64,000 bases of DNA from Pseudomonas tumuqii (GCF_013184545.1 NZ_JAAOJA010000005.1:124001-188000); one strand, 5' to 3'; positions 7,393-18,193 are shown, numbered from the stretch's first letter. The notes: generated from the letters alone by a model not told the origin. Translations and numbers: made by a program.

Positions 7393-7692
7393 GTGGGCAG
7401 GGCTCCTGTGTCTGCCTGCAGACTAGTCCGGTTTTTCAGGCAAGTCTGCGCTGCGCATGATGCATTGCAGGATCAGGCAATCATTCACCACAAATAGGCA
7501 AATCACCCGATTTTACTGGCCTTTATCTCTAGGCATGCAAGGCAGGCGGGATTTTCGTGGGTTGGGCATTTGCATGGGTGATTACAGTTTTAGGCAATAA
7601 TCCGCCAGGAATCGTCTAACCCTGCACAGGCTGTCTGGCGGAATCTGTTGGTGTCGCGGCACGCCTTGCCGCTTACCAGCGGAGATTTCGCC

Positions 7693-8430
7693 ATGTTGAA
7701 TATTCAAGACAAAGTCATTCTGATCACCGGTGCCAGCAGCGGTATCGGCGAGGCCTGTGCGCGCTTGCTGGCCGAGCAGGGCGCGCGGCTGCTGCTCGGC
7801 GCACGGCGTACCGAACGCCTGGAGCAACTGGTTGGCGAGATCCGCGCGGCCGGTGGCAGCGCCGAGTACCGCCGCCTGGATGTGACCAGTCAGGCCGACA
7901 CCCAGGCGTTTGTCGATGCGGCTCTGGCGCAGTACGGCCGGGTCGATGTGCTGATCAATAACGCCGGGGTCATGCCGTTGTCGCGCCTCGATGCACTTAA
8001 GGTGGAAGAGTGGAACCGCATGATCGACGTCAATATCCGTGGCGTCCTGCACGGCATCGCCGCCGCATTACCGGTGATGCAGCGTCAGCGCAGCGGCCAG
8101 TTCGTCAATATCGCCTCCATCGGTGCTTACAGTGTGGTGCCGACCGGTGCGGTGTATTGCGCAACCAAGTACGCCGTGCGCGCCATTTCCGAAGGCTTGC
8201 GCCAGGAAGTGGGCGGTGATATTCGCGTCACCCTGGTATCGCCGGGGGTGGTCGAGTCGGAGTTGGCGGACAGCATTTCCGATGCGCCGAGCCGTGAGGC
8301 GATGAAGGCGTTTCGCAAGGTCGCCATCACCCCGGATGCGATTGCCCGCGCCATCGCCTATGCCGTCGAGCAGCCCGCGGATGTCGATGTCAGCGAGCTG
8401 ATCGTGCGGCCGACCGCCAGCCCCTACTGA
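7693..8430 (+). CDS. SDR-family oxidoreductase
   Basis: 245 residues from the ATG at 7693, chosen for the upstream GCGGAGATTTCGCC ribosome binding site and because MLNIQDKVILITGASSGIGE is the normal SDR N-terminus. It has TGASSGIG, NNAG and the catalytic YCATKYAV motif. The C-terminus ends ELIVRPTASPY, typical of the clavulanate/YdfG-like NADP-dependent SDR group. It is probably cotranscribed with the small monooxygenase-like gene 25 bp downstream and controlled by the divergent AraC regulator. Confidence 0.92.
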   Translation: MLNIQDKVILITGASSGIGEACARLLAEQGARLLLGARRTERLEQLVGEIRAAGGSAEYRRLDVTSQADTQAFVDAALAQYGRVDVLINNAGVMPLSRLDALKVEEWNRMIDVNIRGVLHGIAAALPVMQRQRSGQFVNIASIGAYSVVPTGAVYCATKYAVRAISEGLRQEVGGDIRVTLVSPGVVESELADSISDAPSREAMKAFRKVAITPDAIARAIAYAVEQPADVDVSELIVRPTASPY

Positions 8431-8455
8431 GCCTGTAAATCTGGAGAGCACGCCG

Positions 8456-8734
8456 ATGCCTAGTCATACCTCTGTGCTGCAGGCCATGGATGGCCGCACC
8501 GAGCAGTTGGGGCTGTGCCTGCATGACCTGCGTGAGCCCGTGCGGGGCATGCCAGGTTGTCTGGGCGTCGAGGTGCGGCGGCTGCCGCACGATGCAGCGC
8601 TGTGGGTGTTGGAAAGTCGCTGGCAATCGGCGGCGCAGATGCAGGCATTCTTCGCCGCCCCGCCGTTGCAGCAGGTGCTTGACCGGGCCATGCGGCAAGG
8701 CCTGCTGCGTAGCCTGCACTGCGAGGCGGCTTGA
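8456..8734 (+). CDS. Small antibiotic-biosynthesis-monooxygenase (ABM) fold protein
   Basis: 92 residues resembling the dimeric ferredoxin-like ABM fold: strand, helix, then GMPGCLGVEVRRLPHD, ALWVLESRWQS, and a helix around AAQMQAFFAAPPLQQVLDR. Proteins of this type act as cofactor-independent quinol monooxygenases or heme-degrading enzymes. It lies 25 bp after the SDR gene with GGAGAGCACGCCG before the ATG, so the two are most likely one transcript. A quinone-redox role for the pair is only an inference. Confidence 0.7.
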   Translation: MPSHTSVLQAMDGRTEQLGLCLHDLREPVRGMPGCLGVEVRRLPHDAALWVLESRWQSAAQMQAFFAAPPLQQVLDRAMRQGLLRSLHCEAA

Positions 8735-8745
8735 GCAGTAAGGAG

Positions 8746-8814
8746 TAATAGGGGACCACGGTTTTTCGCTTCTGCTTGATCATTCAAACGTAACCGTGGT
8801 CTGCCCCCCTATTA
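8746..8814. repeat. Palindromic intergenic repeat, copy 4
   Basis: 69 bp with arms TAATAGGGGACCACGG and CCGTGGTCTGCCCCCCTATT. The left arm lacks the three bases CAG found in copy 2, and the loop is CGCTTCTGCTTGATCATTCA. It follows the stop codon of the ABM-fold gene by about 10 bp. Confidence 0.8.
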
Positions 8815-8940
8815 CCCCGCAACCAGACATCAGCAAACACCAGTGCCCAAGGTGATATCAATCTGCCATAATCGCGCCGCGAAGGCCCTGTAGGCGCCGC
8901 GTTAGAGCCTTATCCAACCTCTCCTGAAAAGGATTTCCCC

Positions 8941-9384
8941 ATGCAAAACCGCTTCAAGCTGTTTATCACCATGCTCGGCTTCGCCGTTCTTACTGGTTGT
9001 GCATCCGTACCTATGGACAGCCCTTCAGCCGACACCGCACTGAAGGCCTACCCCGCCCCACCCGCTGATAAGGCCGGGCTGTATATCTACCGCGACAGCT
9101 TCGCCGGCCAAGCGCTGAAGAAGACCGTCAAGGTCGATGGGGAAGTGATTGGCGAGACAGCCAACCGCACCTACTTCTACCGTCTGGTGAACCCGGGCAA
9201 GCGCGTCATCGCCACCGAATCCGAATTCAGCGACAACGCCATCGACCTGCTGGCCGTCGCTGGGCAAAACCACTATGTACGTCAGTCCATCAAAATGGGC
9301 GTATTCGTGGGTGGCGCCAAACTTGAAGTGATCCCGGAAGCAACCGCCCAAGCACACCTGCAGAAGTGCGAACTGGCGAAGTAA
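8941..9384 (+). CDS. DUF2846-type lipoprotein
   Basis: 147 residues with a clear lipoprotein signal: hydrophobic span, lipobox LTGC and Cys20. The mature domain contains AGLYIYRDSFAG, KVDGEVIGETANRTYFYRLV, PGKRVIATESEF and NHYVRQSIKMG, the pattern of DUF2846/PEGA-like surface lipoproteins. AAAAGGATTTCCCC provides the ribosome binding site. It stands alone between two palindromic repeats. The family's function is not established. Confidence 0.85.
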   Translation: MQNRFKLFITMLGFAVLTGCASVPMDSPSADTALKAYPAPPADKAGLYIYRDSFAGQALKKTVKVDGEVIGETANRTYFYRLVNPGKRVIATESEFSDNAIDLLAVAGQNHYVRQSIKMGVFVGGAKLEVIPEATAQAHLQKCELAK

Positions 9385-9402
9385 TCGAAACTGTCCAGAA
9401 GG

Positions 9403-9469
9403 TAATAGGGGACCACGGTTTTTGCTTCTGCTTGGTCATTCAAGTGAAACCGTGGTCTGCCCCCTATTA
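9403..9469. repeat. Palindromic intergenic repeat, copy 5
   Basis: 67 bp with arms TAATAGGGGACCACGG and CCGTGGTCTGCCCCCTATTA and the loop TGCTTCTGCTTGGTCATTCA. It shares with copy 4 the three-base deletion in the left arm, so these two copies are closest relatives. It starts about 19 bp after the lipoprotein stop codon. Confidence 0.8.
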
Positions 9470-9584
9470 TCCGGCTGAATTTGCAGCGCCCCCCAAAGCC
9501 TGTCCATTTCCCTTCCGACCCAACAACCGACAGACCCCGTCGCAAACATCCCCCCAAAAATCACGATCTCTGCAGGACAAGGTG

Positions 9585-11615
9585 TTACAGGTCGAGCACC
9601 AGTGGCTGCGAACCCTGCGCCGGCACCGCACAACAGATCAGCACCTCGCCTGCGTCGGGAACCTCCGCAGGCGGCTGTGGATAATTCACCTCGCCGCTGA
9701 TCAGGCGCGTCCTGCAGGTCCCGCACGAACCGCCGCGGCAACTGAATTCCGGGCGCAGGCCACGGCTTTCCGCCAACTCCAGCAAACTGCCGCCGTCCGG
9801 CTGCCAGCACGCCTCTGTGGCCGAGCGCTGGAACACGACGGGCACCGAAACGCTGGCGGCCGCTGGTTGCGCGACGACCAGCGCGTCCGGGTCCGGCTTG
9901 CGCCGCAGCGTCGACGGGCCAAAGGTTTCGGCATGAATCCTCGAGTCGCGGATGTGCAGATCCCGCAGGCTGTCGTACAGCCCCTGGGTGAAACTTCCCG
10001 GGCCACAGAGGACAAAATCCACTTGCTCGTGGTCCTCCACCTCGAGAATGGTCTTGAGCAGGTCGGCATCGATGCGCCCGGTCAGGTCGAAGTCTTCGCC
10101 CTCCCGCGCTTCGGATTCCGGCTGGCTGAGCAAACGCAGCACGCGCACCGCGTCACCGAGGCCGTCGAGCAAGCGCTCCAGCTCGGGACGAAACGGCTGA
10201 TCGGCCAAGGTCCGCGAACTCTGCAACAACCAGGTAGGCCGGATGCGCCGCGTGCGCAGGCCTTGATAGACCACCTCGCGCAGCATCGACAGCAGCGGCG
10301 TGATGCCGACGCCGGCGGCCAGTAGCACCAGCGGCCGACGCTCAGTGGCGGCCACGCTGAAATGTCCCTGCGGCGCCCGCGCTTCCAGCACATCGCCGAC
10401 CCGAATCTGTTCATGCAGGTGGCTGGACACCAAGCCATCACGCTTGACGCTGATGCGGAAAAAGTCATCTGACGGCGCGCTCGACAGGCTGTAGGTGCGG
10501 ATGTGCACGGCGCCTGCAAGGTTGAAGCGCAAAGGCAGATGTTGCCCGGCCTGAAACAGCGGCAACCCGGCGCCATCGGCAGGCTGCAGATAGATCGAGC
10601 GGATGTGGCGGCTTTCCTGTTCGATGCGCGTCACTCGCAGCGGCCGCCAGCGATCCCCCAGGGCCTGGGCTTGCAGGCGGGCGTTCGCCTGCGCCCAGCT
10701 GCCGGTCAGCAAACTGCTGGGCGACAGGCCGTCAAAGCGCCAGCGCAAGGCCAGCGCGGCGGGCCGACGCACCACGCGCTCCACCTCGACCGTCCACAGC
10801 CGCTCGGCCCCCTGAAAGGCGTCGACCTGCGGGCCGTCGAGGATGACCTGGGTGCGACCGCTGAGGTGCAGCAGGTCGCCCGATTCGAAATCGATGAACA
10901 GCAAACCGGCTCGAGGGTTGATCAGCAGGTTGCCCAGGGTATTGAAGAACAGGTTGCCGGCGAAGTCCGGGATGGTCAGGCGATTGCCCTCTACCTGGAC
11001 GAAACCGGCCTGGCCACCGCGATGAGAAACGTCCACCGAGCGCTGGCCATCGACGTCCACATAACTGGCGACGAAGAAGGTATCGGCGCCGGCGATCATG
11101 GCTTTGGCCGCGTCATCCAGCCCATCGAGGCGCTGCGCGCTACGGGTCGCCGGATCCGCCAAGGGCACCGGGCGAAACTGGCGCAATTGAATGTATTGCG
11201 GGCAATTGCCGAAGGATTGCTCCACCTTCACCTCGAAGCCGCTCGCCGTTACCGCACCGACTCGACCATTGAGCCGGTTGCGCCGGCGGCTGTGCAGCTC
11301 GATACCGAGCAGGCCGATCGCCGCCCCGTCGTGCAGTTGTGCCGGGTCGTCGCTGCCAGGCAGGCTGCCGACCTGCAACAGCGCAGACGCGGGCGCCTGC
11401 GCAAAGCCCGGCGGCCCTTCGAGAATGCTGGCCCAGGGGTTGCCGTCGGCATCCACCGCGCCGTACAGCATGAATGGCAGTTGCTGATAGAAGGTGCGGT
11501 GCTGATCCGGCATCTCGCCGCGAATCACCCGGCGACCCAAGGCGTCCATGCGCTCGGCGACACCCACGTGAGCCTGCAACTGTTGCTCGCCTGCGTGCCA
11601 AGGTGAAGGTTGCAT
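9585..11615 (-). CDS. PNPOx-like / ferredoxin reductase / 2Fe-2S ferredoxin fusion protein
   Basis: 676 residues from the start MQPSPWHAGEQQ, chosen for the GGGGAG about 8 bp upstream. Three parts are visible. Residues about 1-300 form a pyridoxamine-phosphate-oxidase-like flavin split-barrel region. Residues about 330-570 form an FNR-type reductase with the FAD motif RTYSLSSAP and the nucleotide-binding GVGITPLLSML. Residues about 590-676 form a plant-type 2Fe-2S ferredoxin with FSCRGGSCGTC and a late Cys in LICCAVP. All four cluster ligands are present. It would pass electrons from NAD(P)H to an unknown acceptor. The GST gene lies 63 bp upstream on the same strand, so the two are likely cotranscribed. 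Confidence 0.88.
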   Translation of the reverse strand: MQPSPWHAGEQQLQAHVGVAERMDALGRRVIRGEMPDQHRTFYQQLPFMLYGAVDADGNPWASILEGPPGFAQAPASALLQVGSLPGSDDPAQLHDGAAIGLLGIELHSRRRNRLNGRVGAVTASGFEVKVEQSFGNCPQYIQLRQFRPVPLADPATRSAQRLDGLDDAAKAMIAGADTFFVASYVDVDGQRSVDVSHRGGQAGFVQVEGNRLTIPDFAGNLFFNTLGNLLINPRAGLLFIDFESGDLLHLSGRTQVILDGPQVDAFQGAERLWTVEVERVVRRPAALALRWRFDGLSPSSLLTGSWAQANARLQAQALGDRWRPLRVTRIEQESRHIRSIYLQPADGAGLPLFQAGQHLPLRFNLAGAVHIRTYSLSSAPSDDFFRISVKRDGLVSSHLHEQIRVGDVLEARAPQGHFSVAATERRPLVLLAAGVGITPLLSMLREVVYQGLRTRRIRPTWLLQSSRTLADQPFRPELERLLDGLGDAVRVLRLLSQPESEAREGEDFDLTGRIDADLLKTILEVEDHEQVDFVLCGPGSFTQGLYDSLRDLHIRDSRIHAETFGPSTLRRKPDPDALVVAQPAAASVSVPVVFQRSATEACWQPDGGSLLELAESRGLRPEFSCRGGSCGTCRTRLISGEVNYPQPPAEVPDAGEVLICCAVPAQGSQPLVLDL

Positions 11616-11678
11616 AACGGCTTCTCCCCTGCGCTCCTCGCGCAATCAGAACGGCCCGGCGGAGTCGGGCCGTGAGCA

Positions 11679-12305
11679 TCAGGCAGTTTTTTGCAACCCG
11701 GCGACGGTGCGCGGCATGCCGACAAACCCTGGCAAGGCTTCAATCCGCGCCAGCCAGGCGCGGATGTTGGCGTAGTCGTCCAGCGACACATTGCCTTCCG
11801 GTGCATGGGCGATGTAGCTGTACGCGGCGATGTCGGCGATAGTCGGCTCGCTACCGGCCAGATAGGCCGTGGCGCCCAGTTCCTGATCGATCACGTTGAG
11901 CCAGCTGTGGGAATAAGCGATCACCTCCTGCGCGTTGTAAGGCGCCCCAAACACGGTGATCAGCCTTGCCCTGGCGGGACCGAAGGCAATCGGCCCGGCG
12001 GCGACCGACAACCAGCGCTGCACCTTGGCCGCCCCGAGCGGATCGGTTGGCAACCAGTGACCGTCGCCGTATTTCTGCGCCAGGTAGACCAGGATCGCAT
12101 TGGAATCGGCCAGCACCACGCCTTGATCATCAATCACCGGGACCTGGCCAAAGGAGTTGAGCGCAAGAAAATCCGCCTGCTTGTGCGCGCCCTTGGCCAA
12201 ATCGACAAAGATCAGCTCGGTCGGCAGTTGCAACAGAGACAGCATCAGCTCGACACGGTGAGCATGGCCGGAACGGGGGAAGTTGTAGAGTTTGATCGCG
12301 TGCAT
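11679..12305 (-). CDS. Glutathione S-transferase
   Basis: 208 residues. The N-terminal thioredoxin-like domain has [15 protein letters not shown] at the active-site end, the cis-proline in GQVPVIDD, and [14 protein letters not shown] for glutamyl recognition. The all-helical C-terminal domain contains [12 protein letters not shown]. This is the standard GST layout. It lies between a LysR gene and the flavin/ferredoxin fusion gene on the same strand, suggesting a small detoxification module. The substrate cannot be inferred. Confidence 0.92.
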   Translation of the reverse strand: MHAIKLYNFPRSGHAHRVELMLSLLQLPTELIFVDLAKGAHKQADFLALNSFGQVPVIDDQGVVLADSNAILVYLAQKYGDGHWLPTDPLGAAKVQRWLSVAAGPIAFGPARARLITVFGAPYNAQEVIAYSHSWLNVIDQELGATAYLAGSEPTIADIAAYSYIAHAPEGNVSLDDYANIRAWLARIEALPGFVGMPRTVAGLQKTA

Positions 12306-12435
12306 GGTCGACTCCGCTGGGCGATGGCGCCGTTCAGGAACGATCAGCGCCGATGGGAGCTATCTTCCGCCCACCAGCAAAACAGCAGAATAACCAGCAA
12401 ACGCAATCCATTATTTCAGCCAGCGCAATAACCCT

Positions 12436-13338
12436 TCAGCCGCGCAGGGCCGGGTGTTCGCGCAGCACCTTGACCGCGAAGTCGACAAAACTACGCACCC
12501 GCACCGGGGCCTTGCGCCCGCCCTGGTAGACCACATGAATGGGCCATGCCGGCAGTTCGAAGTCAGCCAGAACGATTTCCAGCTCACCGGCGGCGACCTT
12601 GCTCGCCACTTGATACGACAGCACTCGGGTCAGCCCCAGTCCCATGGCGGCGGCAGTGATAGCCGCCTGATTGGCGGTGACCACAAGACGCGGTTCCGCA
12701 CGCACGCTGATCGGCTCGCCCGCATCGAGGAACGGCCAGCTTCGGAGCTGGCCAATGGACGAGGTGGCGACGATCGGGGCGGCGCTCAACTCTGCAGGAT
12801 GGCGAGGCCGACCGTGCTCGGTCAGGAATCCAGGGGACGCGCAGATCACCCGGCGCACTTCGCCCACGCGAATCGCATGCTGATTGCTGTCAGGCAACTC
12901 ACCGATGCGCACCGCCACATCGACGCCCTCCTCGACCATGCTCACCACCCGGTCGACCAGTAGCGCGTTGATGCTGACATCGGGGAATTGCGTCAGGTAA
13001 CCGACCATGACCGGGGTGACGAACAACTCGCCGAACAACACCGGCGCGGTGATCGTCAGTTGCCCACGGGGCTGGGCGTGGCTCCCGGCTGCCGAATCCT
13101 CGGCTTCCTGCACCTCGGCCAGAATCCTGCGACAGTCTTCCAGATAACGCTGACCCGCCTCGCTCAAGTGCACGCTGCGGGTGGTACGCGTCAGCAACTG
13201 AGTGCCAATGCGCCGCTCAAGCGCCGCCACCGCGCGGGTGACACTGGCTGCCGACAACCCCAGACGCCGCGCCGCCGCCGAGAAGCCTTGCTCCTGGGCG
13301 ACGGCGGCGAAGACCTGCATTTCCTGGAATCGATCCAT
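12436..13338 (-). CDS. LysR-family transcriptional regulator
   Basis: 300 residues with an N-terminal winged helix-turn-helix (FSAAARRLGLSAASVTRAVA) followed by a substrate-binding domain with HAQPRGQLTITAPVLFGELF, typical of the large LysR clade seen in pseudomonads. It is on the same strand as and upstream of the GST gene, with a 130 bp gap that could carry a promoter. It probably regulates the GST/fusion-protein pair. Confidence 0.9.
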   Translation of the reverse strand: MDRFQEMQVFAAVAQEQGFSAAARRLGLSAASVTRAVAALERRIGTQLLTRTTRSVHLSEAGQRYLEDCRRILAEVQEAEDSAAGSHAQPRGQLTITAPVLFGELFVTPVMVGYLTQFPDVSINALLVDRVVSMVEEGVDVAVRIGELPDSNQHAIRVGEVRRVICASPGFLTEHGRPRHPAELSAAPIVATSSIGQLRSWPFLDAGEPISVRAEPRLVVTANQAAITAAAMGLGLTRVLSYQVASKVAAGELEIVLADFELPAWPIHVVYQGGRKAPVRVRSFVDFAVKVLREHPALRG

Positions 13339-13361
13339 GGGCTATGTCCTGCATGCGGATA

Positions 13362-13391
13362 AAAAAATCGCAGCCCTCGGCTGCGATTTTT
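13362..13391 (-). terminator. Rho-independent terminator of glmS
   Basis: Stem ATCGCAGCC/GGCTGCGAT with a CTC loop, flanked by A and T runs on both sides, 25 bp after the glmS stop codon. It can act on either strand. The position also coincides with the expected Tn7 insertion point downstream of glmS; no Tn7-like element is present. Confidence 0.9.
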
Positions 13392-13416
13392 GTTGTTTCG
13401 ATCAGCTGTGGATAAC

Positions 13417-15267
<1,851 letters not shown>

Positions 15268-15276
15268 AGTCTTCTC

Positions 15277-16050
15277 CTATTTATGCTCTAAGGCGGCGCA
15301 GATCAGGTTGACTCCGCGCGCCGTCAGTTGTTCACGCACCTCATCGCTGAGGCGCTCGTCGGTGATCAGGGTATGGACGCTGCTCCAGGGCAGTTCCAGG
15401 TTGGGAATCTTGCGGCCGATCTTGTCGCTCTCGACCATCACCACCACTTCGCGGGCCACCTCGGCCATCACCCGCGACAGGCCGAGCAGCTCGTTGAAGG
15501 TGGTGGTGCCGCGGGCCAGGTCGATGCCGTCGGCACCGATAAACAGCTGGTCGAAGTCGTAGGAGCGCAGCACCTGTTCGGCGACCTGACCCTGGAACGA
15601 CTCCGAATGCGGATCCCAGGTGCCGCCGGTCATCAGCAGCACCGGCTCGTGTTCCAGTTCGCTGAGGGCGCGGGCCACGTTCAGCGAGTTGGTCATCACC
15701 ACCAGGCCGGGTTTGTGGCCGAGCTGCGGAATCATCGCCGCCGTGGTGGTGCCGCTGTCGATGATGATCCGCGCATGCTCGCGGATCCGCGCCACGCCGG
15801 CGCGGGCGATGGCCTGCTTGTACTTGGAAATCGGCTGGCCGACATCGCCGATCAGCTCCTGCGGCAGCGGCACCGCACCGCCATAGCGGCGCAGCAGCAG
15901 GCCGTTTTTCTCCAGGGCGGCGAGGTCCTTGCGGATGGTCACTTCCGAGGTTTCGAAACGCTTGGCCAACTCATCCACACTCACCTCGCCCTGCTCGGCG
16001 AGCAAGGCGAGGATGGTGTGCCGACGTTGCGGAGTGTTGCGTTTCGACAT
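15277..16050 (-). CDS. glmR: DeoR/GlpR-family regulator upstream of glmS
   Basis: 257 residues with an N-terminal DeoR helix-turn-helix (VDELAKRFETSEVTIRKDLA). The C-terminal sugar-phosphate sensor domain has IDSGTTTAAMIPQL and FIGADGIDLARG. In Pseudomonas this gene sits directly before glmS and is named glmR. The 9 bp gap indicates one transcript. No clear Shine-Dalgarno is seen before the ATG. A TTTCGATTCGAAA palindrome just upstream could be its own operator. It likely adjusts amino-sugar synthesis. Confidence 0.88.
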   Translation of the reverse strand: MSKRNTPQRRHTILALLAEQGEVSVDELAKRFETSEVTIRKDLAALEKNGLLLRRYGGAVPLPQELIGDVGQPISKYKQAIARAGVARIREHARIIIDSGTTTAAMIPQLGHKPGLVVMTNSLNVARALSELEHEPVLLMTGGTWDPHSESFQGQVAEQVLRSYDFDQLFIGADGIDLARGTTTFNELLGLSRVMAEVAREVVVMVESDKIGRKIPNLELPWSSVHTLITDERLSDEVREQLTARGVNLICAALEHK

Positions 16051-16056
16051 GCTAAG

Positions 16057-16069
16057 TTTCGATTCGAAA
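16057..16069. promoter_or_regulatory. Candidate operator upstream of glmR
   Basis: Perfect 13 bp palindrome TTTCGATTCGAAA, 7 bp before the glmR start codon. DeoR/GlpR-type repressors commonly bind TTTCG-containing inverted repeats, so autoregulation by GlmR is plausible. No binding evidence is available. Confidence 0.45.
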
Positions 16070-16272
16070 GATAATTACGCGAATCAAAACCTAATGAAGC
16101 ATGTTCGTCAAGCCGGAAAACGACCAAAGGCGATGCTAGCCATGCGACCACGCGATGGCTTACGCCCTGGACCAGCAGGCTGCGGCCGGTCTCGCTGGCC
16201 GCCGGGGTTCCACGGATCGGCCATGGCGATCGCGCTGCGGATCATCTTTCTGGAGCCACCGCACAGGCAGAC

Positions 16273-16307
16273 GCGCCAACGCTCAGATGGGCTCTGAGCG
16301 TTGGCGC
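16273..16307. terminator. Perfect 15 bp inverted repeat, probable terminator of the pirin gene
   Basis: GCGCCAACGCTCAGA and its exact complement are separated by 5 bp (TGGGC), 15 bp after the pirin stop. It lacks a T run on either strand, so it may instead be a Rho-assisted end or a protein-binding site. The 180 bp between this element and glmR hold nothing recognisable. Confidence 0.5.
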
Positions 16308-16321
16308 GGCGAGGTTAGCGC

Positions 16322-17083
16322 TTACAGGGTTGGTCGTTCGCCCGGACGCAGATCGAAAACCAGCACCTCAGCCTTTTCGCCATGGCTGAACTCGAGCTTA
16401 TCGGCCTGGCGAACCTTCAGGCCGTCGCCCTCCTGCAGCCGCTGTCCGTTCACGCTCAGCGACCCTGCGGCCACATGGACATAGGCGTGTCGGCCAACGG
16501 GCAGGGGCAGCGCCGCTCGCTCGGCGCCATCGAACAGGCCGGCGTAGACCCGCGCATCCTGATTGATGGTCAGCGAGCCGTCGGCGCCATCCGGCGACAG
16601 CACCAGGCGCAGCTGGCCGCGCTTTTCCTCGGCGGAAAAATGCTGCTGCTGATAGCGCGGCGCGATGCCTTTTTTCGCCGGCACTACCCAGATCTGCAGG
16701 AAGTGCACGGGCGCTGCGGCGCTGGCGTTGTATTCGCTGTGGGCGACACCGGTTCCGGCGCTCATCAACTGCACGTCACCGGGGCGGATCACCGAGCCGG
16801 TGCCGAGGCTGTCCTTGTGCGCCAGCGCGCCGTCGAGCACGTAGGAAAAGATTTCCATGTCGCGGTGTGGGTGTTTGCCGAAACCACCGCCCGCCGCCAC
16901 CCGGTCGTCGTTGATCACCAGCAGGTCGGAAAACCCCACCTGCTCCGGATCGTAGTAGGAGGCGAAGGAAAAGCTGTGGCGGGATTTCAACCAACCATGG
17001 TCGGCGAAGCCGCGCTCGGAGGCCTTGCGAATTTCGGTCACGGGGCCGGTCAGGGTGGCGCGGGCATGGGTGATGGACGTCAT
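16322..17083 (-). CDS. Pirin-family protein (YhhW-like bicupin)
   Basis: 253 residues. The N-terminal cupin has HSFSFASYYDP and the metal-site segment GFGKHPHRDMEIFSYVLDG with HSEYNAS further on, which supplies the three His and one Glu of pirins. The second cupin is degenerate. Relatives include E. coli YhhW, a quercetin 2,3-dioxygenase in vitro. AGGAGAATCCCC precedes the ATG. The gene is divergent from a LysR regulator that starts about 117 bp away and may control it in response to electrophiles. Confidence 0.92.
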   Translation of the reverse strand: MTSITHARATLTGPVTEIRKASERGFADHGWLKSRHSFSFASYYDPEQVGFSDLLVINDDRVAAGGGFGKHPHRDMEIFSYVLDGALAHKDSLGTGSVIRPGDVQLMSAGTGVAHSEYNASAAAPVHFLQIWVVPAKKGIAPRYQQQHFSAEEKRGQLRLVLSPDGADGSLTINQDARVYAGLFDGAERAALPLPVGRHAYVHVAAGSLSVNGQRLQEGDGLKVRQADKLEFSHGEKAEVLVFDLRPGERPTL

Positions 17084-17200
17084 GGGGATTCTCCTGGTTG
17101 GCTTGGGGGGCTGTGTTCAGCACCGTGAAAACAGATTACTGTCCACTAAGGAATCGAGTAATGACTTGAAATGTGTTTAATCGTCCACCAGGGAGAGACA

Positions 17201-18091
17201 ATGAACCAGCTCGAGGATATGCGCCTGTTCGTCAGCGTGCTGGACTGCAAGAGCTTTACCGCGGCGGCGGACGCCCTGGGCCTGTCGAAGCAGTTCGTCA
17301 GTCGTCGGCTGACGGCGCTGGAAGCGCGCCTGGGGGTGCGCCTGATCAATCGCTCGACGCGCAAGCTGAACGCGACGACGCTGGGCCTGAGCTATTACGA
17401 GCGGGCGCGCCGAATACTCGACGACGTGGCCGAAGCCGAGCAGTCGATCTCCCGGCAAAGCGCCGCGCCGCGCGGGGTTCTGCGCCTGTCGGCGCCCATG
17501 TCGTTCGGCACCCTGCACCTGAGCCCCCTGCTGCCCGGGTTCCTCCTGCGGTATCCGGAGGTGAGTATCGAGCTGGACCTGAGCGATCGCACGGTCGATC
17601 TGCTCGGCGAGGGCTACGACATGGCCGTGCGTATCGGCATGCTGGAGGATTCGACATTGGTGGCGCGGCAGATTGCGCCGCTCGAGACGGTGACCTGCTG
17701 CAGCCCGGCGTACCTGAGTCGGCGCGGTGCGCCCCAGACGCCGGCCGAGGTGCGCCAGCATGATTGCCTGCTCTATGGGCACACCAAGGCCGTCGACTGG
17801 AGCTACTGGATCGAGGGTCGGCTCGAGCGCATTGCGGTGCGCGGGCGCCTGCGGGTGAACAATGGCGAGCTGGTCCGCGATGCCGCTGTCGCCGGGCTCG
17901 GCCTCGCCATGCTGCCGACCTTTATCGTCGGCGCCGCGCTTGAGGCGGGCAGCCTGGTACCCGTGCTGCAGGCGTACCAGCTGCCCTCGGCAAAGGTATT
18001 CGCGGTGTACCCGCAGCATCGGCAAGGCTCGGTGCTGGTTCGCCTGCTGATCGACTATCTCAAGGATTCGCTGGCGGCGAGTGCGGATTGA
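17201..18091 (+). CDS. LysR-family transcriptional regulator divergent from pirin
   Basis: 296 residues from MNQLEDMRLFVS at 17201, chosen for GGGAGAGACA directly upstream; an earlier in-frame ATG has no ribosome binding site. The DNA-binding helix-turn-helix is FTAAADALGLSKQFVSRRLT. The effector domain has APRGVLRLSAPMSFGTLHL and YDMAVRIGMLEDSTLVARQI. Its divergent position next to the pirin gene suggests it controls that gene. Confidence 0.9.
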   Translation: MNQLEDMRLFVSVLDCKSFTAAADALGLSKQFVSRRLTALEARLGVRLINRSTRKLNATTLGLSYYERARRILDDVAEAEQSISRQSAAPRGVLRLSAPMSFGTLHLSPLLPGFLLRYPEVSIELDLSDRTVDLLGEGYDMAVRIGMLEDSTLVARQIAPLETVTCCSPAYLSRRGAPQTPAEVRQHDCLLYGHTKAVDWSYWIEGRLERIAVRGRLRVNNGELVRDAAVAGLGLAMLPTFIVGAALEAGSLVPVLQAYQLPSAKVFAVYPQHRQGSVLVRLLIDYLKDSLAASAD

Positions 18092-18193
18092 AGCGCCGGG
18101 TCGACGGCAACGGCCGTCGGCCAGGGCCGGGGCTGTAACCGCGCGATAATCGACCGACAGGCACGGTTACGGCCGGCATACGGGCGCCACCCA

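Noticed and set aside
13392..13416. Tn7 insertion downstream of glmS
   Set aside because: The expected site is present but no tns genes or Tn7 ends are seen next to it.
15268..15276. glmS ribozyme/riboswitch
   Set aside because: Only 9 bp separate glmR and glmS; the glmS ribozyme is a Firmicutes element and cannot fit here.
16081..16272. Short plus-strand frame after glmR
   Set aside because: No ribosome binding site or protein-like sequence; it runs into the inverted repeat and looks like spacer.
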